From Treponema sp. (GTDB lineage Bacteria; Spirochaetota; Spirochaetia; Treponematales; Treponemataceae): a stretch of DNA of 54,457 nt. The stretch covers positions 49,468 to 103,924 of the forward strand of contig JAAVAP010000014.1 of NCBI GenBank assembly GCA_014804005.1. The letters run 5' to 3'. The notes under the pieces are model-generated. The model was not told the origin of the DNA, searched no databases, and worked only from the letters and a program-made list of their open reading frames with translations. This document shows, one piece after another, positions 17,480 through 26,814 of the stretch; position 1 is the first letter of the stretch; the number at the start of each line of letters is the position of its first letter. Made by a program: the position numbers and the translations under genes.

Positions 17480-18895
17480 TTAAAATCTGAAATCGCGCTT
17501 GCCGTTCACTTCTTCTTGCAAATATTGTTCCGCGCGTTTTCGAACGGCTTCGTTTGGAATCGTAATAAGTTCGCGCGCGATAAGTTCGTCGCCGATTTTT
17601 TTTGTGTCGGGCGAAGCGTAATCTTCCAAATATTCCTTGAGCGTCATAAGCGCGTTCGGATGGCAGCAGTTCGCGATCTGGCCTGATTTTACGAGCGACA
17701 TAAATCTGTCGCCAGTACGTCCGGCACGATAACATGCGGTGCAAAAACTCGGAACGTAGCCAAGGCGCATAAGCCAATTCAAAACTTCATCAAGCGTGCG
17801 CGTGTCGCTCACGTCAAATTGAACCGTGTCATCGGGGCGCGAAGATTCGCAATAGCCGCCGACGCTTGTGCGCGATCCGCCTGAAATTTGCGAGACTCCA
17901 AGTTCGATGACTTTTTCGCGCGTGGCCTGAGATTCCCGCGTGGAAACAATCATTCCTGTGTACGGAACTGCGATTCGAATGCAGGCGACAATTTTCGCAA
18001 AAGTCTCGTCGTCAATCGCGTCGGGAAAAGTCGCAGGATCGATTCCGTCCGCCGCGCGGATTCGCGGCACGCTTATCGTGTGCGGTCCAACGCCTTTGGT
18101 CGCTTCCAAATGTTCGGCGTGCATCAAAAGCCCGACAAAATCATATCGGTACAAATTCAAGCCGAACAAAACGCCGCAACCCACGTCGTCGATTCCGCCT
18201 TCCATCGCGCGATCCATCGCCTCGGTGTGATAGGCGTAGTCGCTTTTCGGCCCGTGCGGATGCAATTTTTCGTAAGCCTTTTTGTTGTAAGTTTCCTGAA
18301 ACAAAATGTAAGTGCCGATTCCCGCGTCCTTCAACTTGGAATAATTTTCCACAGTGGTCGCGGCGATGTTCACATTCACGCGGCGAATCGCGCCGTTTTT
18401 GTGCTTTATCGAATAAATTGTCTTGATGCTTTCCAAAACATATTCGAGCGGATTGTTCACGGGATCTTCGCCAGTTTCCAGCGCGAGCCTTTTGTGTCCC
18501 ATGTTCTGCAACGCAATCACTTCGGCGCGAATTTCTTCCTGCGTGAGCTTTTTGCGCAGAATGTGCTTGTTCTTCGCGTGATACGGACAATAGGTGCAGC
18601 CGTTTATGCAATAGTTCGAAAGATAAAGCGGCGCGAAAAGCACCACTCGATTGCCATAGAATTTCTGCTTGATTTCCCGGGCGAGCAATTTCATTTTTTC
18701 GTTCAAATCGGGAATGTCGCATTCAAGCAAAACCGCAGCCTCGCGATGCGAAAGGCCTTTGCAAAGCGCGGCTTTTTCAAGCAGGCTTTCTATGAGAGTG
18801 CGGTCGCTTTTGTGCTTTTGCGCGTAGTCAAGCGTTTCAAGAATTTCCGCGTCGTCAATGAAATCTTCGGCGTGGGGAGAATTTACATTGTACAT
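17480..18895 (-). CDS. hydG: [FeFe]-hydrogenase maturation radical SAM enzyme HydG
   Basis: 471 residues. The radical-SAM cluster motif CINGCTYC (CX3CX2C) is near residue 93. The auxiliary-cluster motif is CTACYR followed 22 residues later by NCC, the CX2CX22C pattern that separates HydG from thiamine ThiH. HydG splits tyrosine to supply CO and cyanide ligands for the H-cluster. AGAGG lies 6 nt before the ATG. It sits between the hydrogenase-like sensor gene and hydF in one transcription unit, with hydE divergent on the far side. Confidence 0.96.
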   Translation of the reverse strand: MYNVNSPHAEDFIDDAEILETLDYAQKHKSDRTLIESLLEKAALCKGLSHREAAVLLECDIPDLNEKMKLLAREIKQKFYGNRVVLFAPLYLSNYCINGCTYCPYHAKNKHILRKKLTQEEIRAEVIALQNMGHKRLALETGEDPVNNPLEYVLESIKTIYSIKHKNGAIRRVNVNIAATTVENYSKLKDAGIGTYILFQETYNKKAYEKLHPHGPKSDYAYHTEAMDRAMEGGIDDVGCGVLFGLNLYRYDFVGLLMHAEHLEATKGVGPHTISVPRIRAADGIDPATFPDAIDDETFAKIVACIRIAVPYTGMIVSTRESQATREKVIELGVSQISGGSRTSVGGYCESSRPDDTVQFDVSDTRTLDEVLNWLMRLGYVPSFCTACYRAGRTGDRFMSLVKSGQIANCCHPNALMTLKEYLEDYASPDTKKIGDELIARELITIPNEAVRKRAEQYLQEEVNGKRDFRF

Positions 18896-18936
18896 ACATT
18901 GCCTCTTTTAAAATTTCGTAAATGAAAATCTTTCGC

Positions 18937-21060
18937 CTACACAGCCAACGTTTCCTTTCCGACAATACTGTGTCCAATATTTCGGATCGCCTCGTTGACT
19001 TTGGAAGTGGTGTTTTTCAAATCCGAAACGGCATTGTTCACGCTGTTCGCATTGTCCCGCATTCTTTGCAAAGAAGTGAGCAAAAGTTTTCCGCCCTCGG
19101 CTTGCTCGGAAACCGCGTTCTTCACGACTTGTTCCTGATTTTGCACCTTGTCGGAAAGCGTAACAATATGTTCGATTTCTTTTTGAGCCGTATTCGTCTT
19201 TTCGAACGCGCCTTCGATGAGCTCTTGAATTCCGCTCAAAACATCGGATATTTTTTTGGCCTCCTTGTTGGAAGAATCCGCGAGTTTTCTGATTTCTTCC
19301 GCAACGACCGCGAATCCTCGTCCGGCATCTCCAGCATGCGCGGCTTCGATTGAAGCATTCATCGCAAGCAAGTTTGTCTGCGAAGCGATTTTCATAATCA
19401 CGTGGCTCATTTCCGTAAGGTTGGCGGAAGATTCTTCGATTTTGCCCACCAATTCGCCGACTTTGTTTATGCTGACTTTTCCAGTTTCCGTCGCTTTGGA
19501 AAGCGCGTTTATGCTCTGCGCGTTCGTTGCAAGAACATTGTTTATCGACTGAATGTTTGCAATCATTTCTTCGATTGCAGAAGACGAAGAGGAAACGCTT
19601 TCCTGCATTTCCGATGCTATGCCAGACATCGAAGAAACTTCGCGTTCGCTCACGCCGATTTGTTCAAGCGATTCCTGAGTCATAGAAGAAATGATTTCCT
19701 GGATTTCCGCAGACTTCGCTTCTGTGGTCTGGCGAAAACGCATCGAAAGGAAGTGATGGCAATTTTCCGGCTTGTTGCGTCCGTTGATGATTGCCACCGC
19801 CATTTGCTCGCACGAACGATAGCCGCAAGCACGACAGTTCAAAATGTCGCGCGCATTGGTTTTTCCCATTTCCTTGAAAGTCTCTTCGATTTGTTCCTGC
19901 GTGGGCGGCTTTATCGTGGCTATGAAACTTTCGCTTTTGTCGGTGTAAGTGCGGACATACAAATCCTTGTTCCAATATTTTTCGAGCATTTTGTTGTATT
20001 TTTTTTGCGCCCGCATCGATTTAAACGTTCCCAATTTTTTCTGGCGTTCTTGCTGGCGTTTTTCTACATACGATTCCATTTCGTCAAGCAGAAGCTCGTG
20101 CGTCTTATAAGTGCCCGCGCCGCCGTTGCATCCTTCCTGGCAGTTCAAGCAGTCAATCAACTTGAAAAGCGGAGCCGCGCCTTTTTCAATCGCCTTGTTG
20201 AGATTGGCAAAATATTCGATTACGTGTGGCTGACCTTCGATTTTACGGGTAACGTCTGAAATGCCCGGAACAAAACGCTCCGCAGTGCGCATAAGTCCGC
20301 CCGGCGTGGAATAAAGGACGGCGCGTTCGGCTTCCGGATTGTCGTATTCGGTTTTCGGGAAACTATCCAAATTGATTTTATTCGCTTCGAAATATTCGCC
20401 CAGCGATTTCATCGTAACATTGTAGTCGCCGTAGCCTGTGTCGTCGAATTCGCGCCGCTTGGCGTAGCACGGCGAAATCGCCGCGATTTTGCAATTCTTG
20501 TATTCAGGATAGAATTCGCGAATCATTTTCATTGTGTGAAGCATCGGGCTGTCCGCCGGCGCCAAAAATTTCAAGAGCCTCGGACGATAGATTTCGCAAT
20601 AAGTTACCAAAGCGGGGCACGGCTGCGAAATGACCATTTTCGGATCGCGCCGCTTGATGAATTCCACATAACTTTTTGTGGTGAGCTCCGCGCCCAAACC
20701 TACGTCAAAAACAGCCTTCACGCCAATCGACTTGAGATATCCGTTGAATTCCAAATCTTTTCCTCGGAACGAAACCGCGATGGCAGGCGCGACGATGGCG
20801 ATGATGTCCTGGCCTTTCTTCAAATCGTCCATAAAAGCGTCAAAGTCATCCAAGCCTTTTCGCGCTCCGTGCATACACGCCGCAATGCACGCGCCGCATC
20901 CAATGCACAAATCGCTGTTTACGTTGACGTAATCGCCGCTTCCGTCGTTACACATTTTCGAAGGGCAAACCGTAATGCAAAGATGACAGTTGACGCACTT
21001 GTCTTTATCCACCGCAATTACTGGTCTCGGCGGAGCTGATTTTTCAATTTGAATAGCCAT
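18937..21060 (-). CDS. [FeFe]-hydrogenase-like H-cluster protein fused to a chemoreceptor signalling domain (putative H2/redox sensor)
   Basis: 707 residues, no membrane segments. Residues 22-32 and 52-62 are two 4Fe-4S ferredoxin motifs (CX2CX2CX3C). Residues 80-345 are the H-cluster domain: L1 ISQPCPALV (C148), L2 SPCYAKRRE (C198), L3 [11 protein letters not shown] (C307 and C311). The second Cys of the usual TSCCP motif, the proton-relay residue, is Pro147 here, as expected for a sensory rather than a fast catalytic enzyme. Residues 405-435 are an extra Fe-S domain (C409, C412, C417, C434). Residues 450-707 are a methyl-accepting chemotaxis signalling domain with the tip [21 protein letters not shown] infer a cytoplasmic H2 or redox sensor that controls CheA. 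It starts the unit that also encodes HydG and HydF, which build its cofactor. AGAGG precedes the ATG. Confidence 0.88.
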   Translation of the reverse strand: MAIQIEKSAPPRPVIAVDKDKCVNCHLCITVCPSKMCNDGSGDYVNVNSDLCIGCGACIAACMHGARKGLDDFDAFMDDLKKGQDIIAIVAPAIAVSFRGKDLEFNGYLKSIGVKAVFDVGLGAELTTKSYVEFIKRRDPKMVISQPCPALVTYCEIYRPRLLKFLAPADSPMLHTMKMIREFYPEYKNCKIAAISPCYAKRREFDDTGYGDYNVTMKSLGEYFEANKINLDSFPKTEYDNPEAERAVLYSTPGGLMRTAERFVPGISDVTRKIEGQPHVIEYFANLNKAIEKGAAPLFKLIDCLNCQEGCNGGAGTYKTHELLLDEMESYVEKRQQERQKKLGTFKSMRAQKKYNKMLEKYWNKDLYVRTYTDKSESFIATIKPPTQEQIEETFKEMGKTNARDILNCRACGYRSCEQMAVAIINGRNKPENCHHFLSMRFRQTTEAKSAEIQEIISSMTQESLEQIGVSEREVSSMSGIASEMQESVSSSSSAIEEMIANIQSINNVLATNAQSINALSKATETGKVSINKVGELVGKIEESSANLTEMSHVIMKIASQTNLLAMNASIEAAHAGDAGRGFAVVAEEIRKLADSSNKEAKKISDVLSGIQELIEGAFEKTNTAQKEIEHIVTLSDKVQNQEQVVKNAVSEQAEGGKLLLTSLQRMRDNANSVNNAVSDLKNTTSKVNEAIRNIGHSIVGKETLAV

Positions 21061-21101
21061 TAAAAACCTCTTATATATTAGAAAATTTTTTGCAACAAAT
21101 T

Positions 21102-21130
21102 ATTATACAACAAAATCGACAATAGCGCAA
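21102..21130 (-). promoter_or_regulatory. promoter of the sensor-hydG-hydF unit
   Basis: Minus strand: -35 TTGCGC (21130-21125), 17-bp spacer, -10 TATAAT (21107-21102); leader about 35 nt with AGAGG before the ATG at 21060. Confidence 0.55.
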
Positions 21131-21163
21131 GTTTTTTTAACGAGCGGAATCCGAATAATTGAC

Positions 21164-21191
21164 TTGACATAAAATAAAATCGGCGTAAAAT
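21164..21191 (+). promoter_or_regulatory. promoter of hydE (leaderless)
   Basis: -35 TTGACA (21164-21169), 16-bp spacer, -10 TAAAAT (21186-21191), then only 7 nt to the ATG at 21199. No Shine-Dalgarno sequence fits in that distance. Confidence 0.65.
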
Positions 21192-21198
21192 TCGTTTT

Positions 21199-22239
21199 AT
21201 GTTAGAAAAAAATTTCGCGCAAAATGCCGACGTGATTCCAAGAAATTTTTCCGATGCCGAACTTTTGGAAATTTTAAAAAGCGAATCGGATTTGGAAAAT
21301 TTGCGGAGCGAAGCGGACGCTGTGCGAAAAAAAATTTACGGCGACAAAGTTTACATTCGCGGCCTCATCGAATTTTCGAATTTTTGCAAGAATGATTGCT
21401 TTTACTGCGGAATCCGCGCGTCGAACAAAAATGCCGAACGCTACAGGCTTTCGAAAAATCAGATTTTGGAATGCTGCGCCGAAGGTCACGCGCTCGGATT
21501 TCGAACGTTCGTTTTGCAAAGCGGCGAGGATTTTTCTTTCGACGACGAACTCTGCGAAACCGTGCGCGAAATAAAAAACGCCCATCCCGATTGCGCCGTG
21601 ACGCTTTCCGTCGGCGAACGACCGCGCCCGACTTACCAAAAATTTTTCGATGCCGGCGCGGACAGATTTTTGCTTCGCCACGAAAGCGCGAACGCCGCCC
21701 ATTACAAAAAATTGCATCCGCAAAAAATGTCGGGCGAAAACCGCAAAAGATGCCTTTTTGATTTGCGCGAAATCGGATTCCAAGTGGGCGCGGGATTTAT
21801 GGTCGGCGCGCCTTTCCAAACCGACGAAAATATTATCGAAGATTTGCGCTTCATGCAGGAACTCAAGCCGCACATGATCGGAATCGGGCCATTCATCGCG
21901 CACAAGCAAACTCCGTTCGCGGATTTTCCGAACGGCTCGGTGCAAAAAACTTTGAACTTGCTTTCAGTGATTCGCCTGATGTTTCCGAAAATTTTGCTTC
22001 CCGCAACCACCGCGCTCGGAACGCTTTGCCCAGATGGACGCGAAAAAGGCTTGCTACATGGCGCGAATGTTTTGATGCCGAACCTTTCGCCAGTAGGCGT
22101 TAGGAAACTTTATTCGATTTATGAAAACAAAATTTGCACTGGCGAAGAAGCAGCGCAATGCCGCGGATGTTTGGAACGACGCGTGAAATCAGCGGGATAC
22201 AGGATTGTCGTGGACAAAGGCGATGCACCGTGCGCGTAA
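21199..22239 (+). CDS. hydE: [FeFe]-hydrogenase maturation radical SAM enzyme HydE
   Basis: 346 residues. The radical-SAM motif FCKNDCFYCGIR (CX3CX2C) is near 62, followed by the HydE-typical RYRLSKNQIL. Further motifs are VLQSGEDFSFDDE and RHESANAAHYKKLHP, and a C-terminal Cys pair CRGCLERR that may bind a second cluster. HydE acts with HydG and HydF in making the di-iron centre, on an organo-iron precursor supplied by HydG. It is divergent from the sensor-hydG-hydF unit, so all three maturases are within 6 kb. The promoter leaves essentially no leader. No catalytic hydrogenase gene is in the window. Confidence 0.95.
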   Translation: MLEKNFAQNADVIPRNFSDAELLEILKSESDLENLRSEADAVRKKIYGDKVYIRGLIEFSNFCKNDCFYCGIRASNKNAERYRLSKNQILECCAEGHALGFRTFVLQSGEDFSFDDELCETVREIKNAHPDCAVTLSVGERPRPTYQKFFDAGADRFLLRHESANAAHYKKLHPQKMSGENRKRCLFDLREIGFQVGAGFMVGAPFQTDENIIEDLRFMQELKPHMIGIGPFIAHKQTPFADFPNGSVQKTLNLLSVIRLMFPKILLPATTALGTLCPDGREKGLLHGANVLMPNLSPVGVRKLYSIYENKICTGEEAAQCRGCLERRVKSAGYRIVVDKGDAPCA

Positions 22240-22452
22240 GCGCACTAGTTCAATAAATTTCTGCCAATGCAAACGCCGCCGGCAACGGCGTATGCGAAGT
22301 GCGAATGAGCAGAAAATGTCCGAAAATTGAATGCGATTTGGAAGATCCTGCAAATTTTTTTGAAGCCCATTGCGGAAGCGGAACGGTGCAGATGCTAGCT
22401 CCAGCGGTAGCGAAAATTTTTGTTCCGCAACGTAAATTTTTTCGCCGCCGTT

Positions 22453-23868
22453 TTACATCAACGCCTTGTATTTTTCCGCGAGACGCTTTGATTTTTCGGC
22501 GGCCAAACCATGATAATTTTCGGGTTTCGCGAAAAACAAATCCGCGTCCTTTCCGAGCTTTTTCAATTGCGCTTGAATCCGCTCGTAGGAATCAGCGTGC
22601 TTTTTAAGAACGTCGAAAAATTGCGCGTTCGACTGTTCGGCTTCAAGCGTGATTTTTCGAATCACTTCGTGCGCGTCGCTCACTCCGCTTTCGGCTAGCA
22701 AAATGTAGGCGGCTTCGGCGAGTACGCCCCCCCGAACTTTTCCGCCGGCATTTTCCAAATTACGCGCCATATTTTCGCGGTCGGCCTGCAAGCCGCTCAC
22801 GACTTTTTTCATCCTTGCGACTGCCATCGTAAATCCCGCAAGATAATCCGAGACGAATCTTTGGCTTGCGGAATTCGTGAGGTCACGCTGATGTTCGGAA
22901 ATTTGATCCATAAAAAAAGTGACAACACGCGGCGCGAACGCTTTCCACAAAGATTTCACATGCTCGCTGTTCCATGGATTTCGTTTTTGTGGCATCGTCG
23001 AAGAGCCGACTTGCGTTGAAGAAAAATATTCGAAAACTTCGCCGATTTCGCTTCGCTGCAAATTGCGCAAATCGTCCGCCAAATTCGCGATAATTCCAAA
23101 CGCGACATTGCATTCAAGCAAAAGCCGCAGAAGATATTCCGGCTCGACAAGCTGGTTTGAATATTCGCTCGGCTCAAGCCCGACGTATTCCAAATATCTG
23201 CGTTCCAAATCTTCGGGATCTTTTACAATCATCGAAGGCCCATTGTACGCGCCCACAGGTCCTGCGAGTTTTCCTTTCAATTGCTTGCTCAATTCTTCGA
23301 TTCGCAAAATCGACTTTCCGAGCCGCGAAACAAATTCCGCCACGCTCCATCCGAACGTAATCGGAACTGCGTGCTGGCCGTGAGTGCGCCCGACTTGCGG
23401 CGTTTGGCATTCGCGCGCGGCGATGTCGCACAAGGCTTTTTCCAAATTTTTCAATTCAGGAAGCACGACATTTTGAACTACATCGCGCACGCGCATACTG
23501 AGAGCGGTATCCAAAATGTCAACGCTGGTCGCGCCCAAATGAACGAGCGGCGCAATTTCCGCAGGAACTTTCGTTTTAAAAACATTCACAAGTGCGCGAA
23601 TATTATGCTGAGTTTTTTCTTCTTCCGCGTAGACTTCTTCGGGATCGATGTTTGCGGCGGCCTCGTCCAAAGTCTTTTCCAATTCGGCGGTGAGAATTCC
23701 TCGGACGCTCAAATGCGCTTTTACCAACGCGGCTTCCGCGCGAGCGCAAGACAAAATCGAAGCGGATTCCGAAATGTATTTTGAAAGATTTTCAAAAACG
23801 CTTTTTTCGGAAATCGAATAGCGATGATCCAGACAAGAAATATTGTCAAAAATGTTTCGTGTTTCCAT
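22453..23868 (-). CDS. purB: adenylosuccinate lyase
   Basis: 471 residues of the fumarase/aspartase superfamily: EKTQHNIRAL near 82, LGATSVDILDTA near 112, the catalytic-His segment QVGRTHGQHAVP near 152, and the signature GSSTMPQKRNPWNSE near 282. It splits SAICAR and adenylosuccinate in purine synthesis. Lyases of this superfamily (usually aspartase) often neighbour hydrogenase maturases and may handle the ammonia or fumarate of that pathway, so an auxiliary role is possible; motif and length fit PurB best. The start at 23868 is chosen from a promoter 6 nt upstream; six codons further upstream are in frame but would lie inside the promoter. It carries a seven-G tract (plus-strand C run near 22727-22733). 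Confidence 0.88.
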   Translation of the reverse strand: METRNIFDNISCLDHRYSISEKSVFENLSKYISESASILSCARAEAALVKAHLSVRGILTAELEKTLDEAAANIDPEEVYAEEEKTQHNIRALVNVFKTKVPAEIAPLVHLGATSVDILDTALSMRVRDVVQNVVLPELKNLEKALCDIAARECQTPQVGRTHGQHAVPITFGWSVAEFVSRLGKSILRIEELSKQLKGKLAGPVGAYNGPSMIVKDPEDLERRYLEYVGLEPSEYSNQLVEPEYLLRLLLECNVAFGIIANLADDLRNLQRSEIGEVFEYFSSTQVGSSTMPQKRNPWNSEHVKSLWKAFAPRVVTFFMDQISEHQRDLTNSASQRFVSDYLAGFTMAVARMKKVVSGLQADRENMARNLENAGGKVRGGVLAEAAYILLAESGVSDAHEVIRKITLEAEQSNAQFFDVLKKHADSYERIQAQLKKLGKDADLFFAKPENYHGLAAEKSKRLAEKYKALM

Positions 23869-23874
23869 AAAAAA

Positions 23875-23903
23875 ATGATAGCGCAAAGACGAAAAATATT
23901 CAA
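23875..23903 (-). promoter_or_regulatory. promoter of purB (leaderless)
   Basis: Minus strand: -35 TTGAAT (23903-23898), 17-bp spacer, -10 TATCAT (23880-23875), 6 nt of T, then the ATG at 23868. No ribosome site. Confidence 0.6.
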
Positions 23904-23923
23904 GGTGAAAAATATTTGGAAAT

Positions 23924-25027
23924 TCATTTTGCGATTTCTATCCAATCCCAAAATGCCACGTCTTCCTGTCCCATCCGCCAAAACGCGACATTTGAAAATC
24001 CTTGCGATTGATACATTCTGCAACGCTGCACAAGCGAAGTCGCGTCTTCGTAATATTGAATCACTTTTACTGTCGTTTCAAATTCAAAATATGGAATTCC
24101 ATCCTTGCGTTTTATTCTTTCCACTTTGTTTTCGGAAAGCCTTCGATTCGAACCGTTGAATTGCCACGCGCCTGCTGGCCTGTCGCCCTCGGTCATCCAA
24201 CTGCGTCCGTAGAAGGGCACGCCGATTATATATTTTTCCTGCGGCAAAATGCTGAGCGCGTATTCGCCTATGCGCTTGCACCAATCCATCGAAGCAGGTG
24301 AGCCGGGCGCGCTCGTGGCCCAATGTTCGTCGTAAGCCATAATCATAACTTTGTCGCAAATTTTCGCGAGCCGCTCGTAATCCTCGACATCGCTTTGCAA
24401 TTTTTTTGTGCGCGCGTGGACGCAAACAGTGAGCTGCTTTGAGCCAAGTCCTTTTTTCAAAAGCCTGAGAAATTCCGCGAAATCCTCGCCGTCCAATTTT
24501 GGAACAAGTTCGTAATCAATTTGCAAGCCGTCAAAATCTTTGGAAGCGGAAATCAAATCTCGCACAAGCCTGTCGCGTTTTCCGAATCGCGCGTCAATAA
24601 CAAAATGCGTGAGCGAGCGACTTTGGCACACCGCCACCAAATGAACGCGGCCATTGAAATTTTTTATCAGGCTGCGGGAAGGAGCGCGTTCGAGATTGCC
24701 ATAGCAATCAACTTCCACTGCAAAAAGTCCGATGTCGGTCAACGGCGCATCACGCTCCCATTCATTCAAACGCTCGGCAAGAACATAGCCCCAAATTTCC
24801 TTGAAGCGCACTTTTTCGCCTTCGACTTTATTCCAACGATAAGGATGCGTGTAGCCTTTGCGCATGACGGCTTTAGGAAAATTTTTTTCGTCAAAAATTT
24901 CTACATCGCTTGAAGCAGTCGGCTCGGCGGCAGGAGATTTCTTCGCGTTTTTTTTCGAACACGCGCTTTGCAAAAAGAAAGCCGCGACAATGCAAATCAG
25001 GAAGAAAACTTTGAAATTTTTTTTCAT
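23924..25027 (-). CDS. lipoprotein with a glycoside hydrolase 18-like domain
   Basis: 367 residues. Signal peptide with lipobox LQSAC, so lipid-anchored outside the inner membrane. The rest resembles the GH18 fold: strand motif KDFDGLQIDYEL (catalytic Glu kept; the middle Asp of DxxDxDxE is Gln), KVMIMAYDEHW (the MxYD substrate-binding segment) and IIGVPFYGRSW. The closest described relatives are SleL/YaaH-type N-acetylglucosaminidases that act on peptidoglycan, so a role in cell-wall turnover or chitin-like glycan binding is plausible. The Gln substitution may slow catalysis. GAGG precedes the ATG, and the gene follows the tandem ABC ATPase by 24 bp, probably in one operon. Confidence 0.8.
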   Translation of the reverse strand: MKKNFKVFFLICIVAAFFLQSACSKKNAKKSPAAEPTASSDVEIFDEKNFPKAVMRKGYTHPYRWNKVEGEKVRFKEIWGYVLAERLNEWERDAPLTDIGLFAVEVDCYGNLERAPSRSLIKNFNGRVHLVAVCQSRSLTHFVIDARFGKRDRLVRDLISASKDFDGLQIDYELVPKLDGEDFAEFLRLLKKGLGSKQLTVCVHARTKKLQSDVEDYERLAKICDKVMIMAYDEHWATSAPGSPASMDWCKRIGEYALSILPQEKYIIGVPFYGRSWMTEGDRPAGAWQFNGSNRRLSENKVERIKRKDGIPYFEFETTVKVIQYYEDATSLVQRCRMYQSQGFSNVAFWRMGQEDVAFWDWIEIAK

Positions 25028-25051
25028 TTCATTCCTCGCTATTTTTCAATT

Positions 25052-26692
25052 TCATAATTCGATAATTTTATACATTGGATTTTCATTGGGAAGAAATTCC
25101 AAAATATTTTTTTCGCAAGCAAGCGCTTCGCTCGGATCGTGCGTCACATGAAGCAAAGTCGTCGTGCCGCTTTCGGCGATTGTTTCAAGCAAATCCAAAA
25201 TTTTCTGGCGGAAATTTTCGTCAAGCCCGTGGCACGGCTCGTCCAAAATCAGGATTTCGGGCGACTTGACCGAAGCGCGCAAAATCAAAATCGCACGTTG
25301 CTCGCCATAACTCAAATTGCTGAACTGTTCGTTTTCGCGTCCGGAAAATCCGCCGAGCGCGAGCCATTTTTTCGCCGCCGTAATTTCCACGTCGCTCGCC
25401 TCTTTGTACAGCCCGATCGAATCGTGAAAGCCCGAAACAATCACGCCGAGCAAATTTTGTCCGACCATTCGATATTCGACATGCAAGCGATACGAAACAA
25501 TTCCAAGCCGCTTTTTGATGTCCCAAATCGTTTCGCCCGAACCGCGCCGCGCACCGAAAATTTTCACGTCGTTGCAAAAAACTTGCATATTGTCGCCGGT
25601 AATCAATTCCAAAAAAGTCGTCTTGCCAGAACCGTTCGGTCCGCGAATCAGCCAATGCTCGCCGCGCCGCAACGTCCAGCTCAAATCGCGCAAAACACGA
25701 TGCTCGCCCCAGCCAACATTTATGCCGCGCATTTCCACAAGAATTTTTTCTGCGGATTTCTTTTCGTCCGAAAAATTTTCGGCGACCAATTTTTGGACAG
25801 TCTGCTTGAATTCGATTTTATTTTTTTCGCGGAAATCAGAATTTTCTTTTTGACGTTGCGAAAGAATTTCCTCATATTCGCGGCGGTTTCCGCAAAATGA
25901 AATTGCATTTTTCGAAAATTCCAAAACGCAATTTATCGATTCGGGAATTTCATTGAAGCGTTCCATCGACAAAATTATTCGCGGAAACGCGCCGCTTTCT
26001 TCGCCAGGATTTTTCAATTGTCGCGTGGCAATTCCATCAAAAAAATCCAAAAGAATTTTTCGGCTTTGCGCGTCCAGCCCCGCAAATGGATCGCTCAAAA
26101 TCAAAAGCCGCTTTTTTCCCAAAAGCGCGCGGCACAAATATGTCCTGCGAATTTCGCCAGTGGAAAGATATTTCAGCCCACGATCCAAAATATTTTCAAT
26201 GCCGCAAAGTTTCACTTCGGGAAAATTTTTCAAACGCGCGGCTTCTTCCGGAATTTCAAATTCGCCGTTTGTTTGCCGCCGAATTTTTTTGCCCAAAATT
26301 CCTTCGCATAAAAAAACTCGCGCAGTCCTTCCGTGATCCACGCCGCCTTCGAAATATTCGCTTTCATCGTTCGCGCGCTCTTCTTCAATCAGCGCGGCGG
26401 CTTTTTCCAGCGAAATGATTTCTGCGGAATTTTCAAAAATATTCGAAAAAAAGGCGCCGTCTTTGTTCGGGATAAATCGCGCGCCATCGCCCGCGAGCGC
26501 GTTCAAAAAATTCGCTTTGCCGCTTCCATTCGCGCCCACGACAAGCCACGCTTCTTTCGAGCGCATTTTCCACGAAACATTTTCAAGCAAAGTTCCGCGC
26601 GAACTTTCGATTCTGCATTCATTTATTGAAATAAATTTTTTTTGAAATTCTTGCTCGCCACTCATAAAAATTTTATCGGCAAATTTTTTCAT
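25052..26692 (-). CDS. tandem ABC ATPase, ModF/photorepair-like (no membrane part)
   Basis: 546 residues with two ABC cassettes and no hydrophobic segments. The second is canonical: Walker A GPNGSGKTTF near 355, signature LSYGEQRAI near 455, Walker B ILILDEPCHGLD. The first has Walker A GANGSGKANF, with Ala where Ser/Thr normally coordinates Mg, and YLSTGEIRRTYL as signature, so only one site may hydrolyse ATP. The layout matches ModF/PhrA-type proteins, whose function is poorly known; no molybdate genes are nearby. The start could also be the ATG at 26665 (MSGEQEF). It lies upstream of the GH18-like lipoprotein on the same strand. Confidence 0.75.
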   Translation of the reverse strand: MKKFADKIFMSGEQEFQKKFISINECRIESSRGTLLENVSWKMRSKEAWLVVGANGSGKANFLNALAGDGARFIPNKDGAFFSNIFENSAEIISLEKAAALIEEERANDESEYFEGGVDHGRTARVFLCEGILGKKIRRQTNGEFEIPEEAARLKNFPEVKLCGIENILDRGLKYLSTGEIRRTYLCRALLGKKRLLILSDPFAGLDAQSRKILLDFFDGIATRQLKNPGEESGAFPRIILSMERFNEIPESINCVLEFSKNAISFCGNRREYEEILSQRQKENSDFREKNKIEFKQTVQKLVAENFSDEKKSAEKILVEMRGINVGWGEHRVLRDLSWTLRRGEHWLIRGPNGSGKTTFLELITGDNMQVFCNDVKIFGARRGSGETIWDIKKRLGIVSYRLHVEYRMVGQNLLGVIVSGFHDSIGLYKEASDVEITAAKKWLALGGFSGRENEQFSNLSYGEQRAILILRASVKSPEILILDEPCHGLDENFRQKILDLLETIAESGTTTLLHVTHDPSEALACEKNILEFLPNENPMYKIIEL

Positions 26693-26814
26693 TAAATTTA
26701 TTCGAATTGCAAATTTTTATAAATTACAAATTTTCTCTTGAAGAAAAATTGCATTTTGACGATAATAATATCAAAGTTTTAGCCAAAATCGCTCTCGACT
26801 TTATAGGAGTTTTT

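Noticed and set aside
21164..22239. HydE as biotin synthase or ThiH
   Set aside because: Cys spacing, the RYRLSKNQIL segment and location next to hydG/hydF identify HydE.
22299..22607. 102-codon plus-strand ORF overlapping the 3' end of purB
   Set aside because: The first 40 residues look protein-like (CPKIECDLEDPANFF) but it overlaps purB by about 155 bp and has no ribosome site; at most a remnant.
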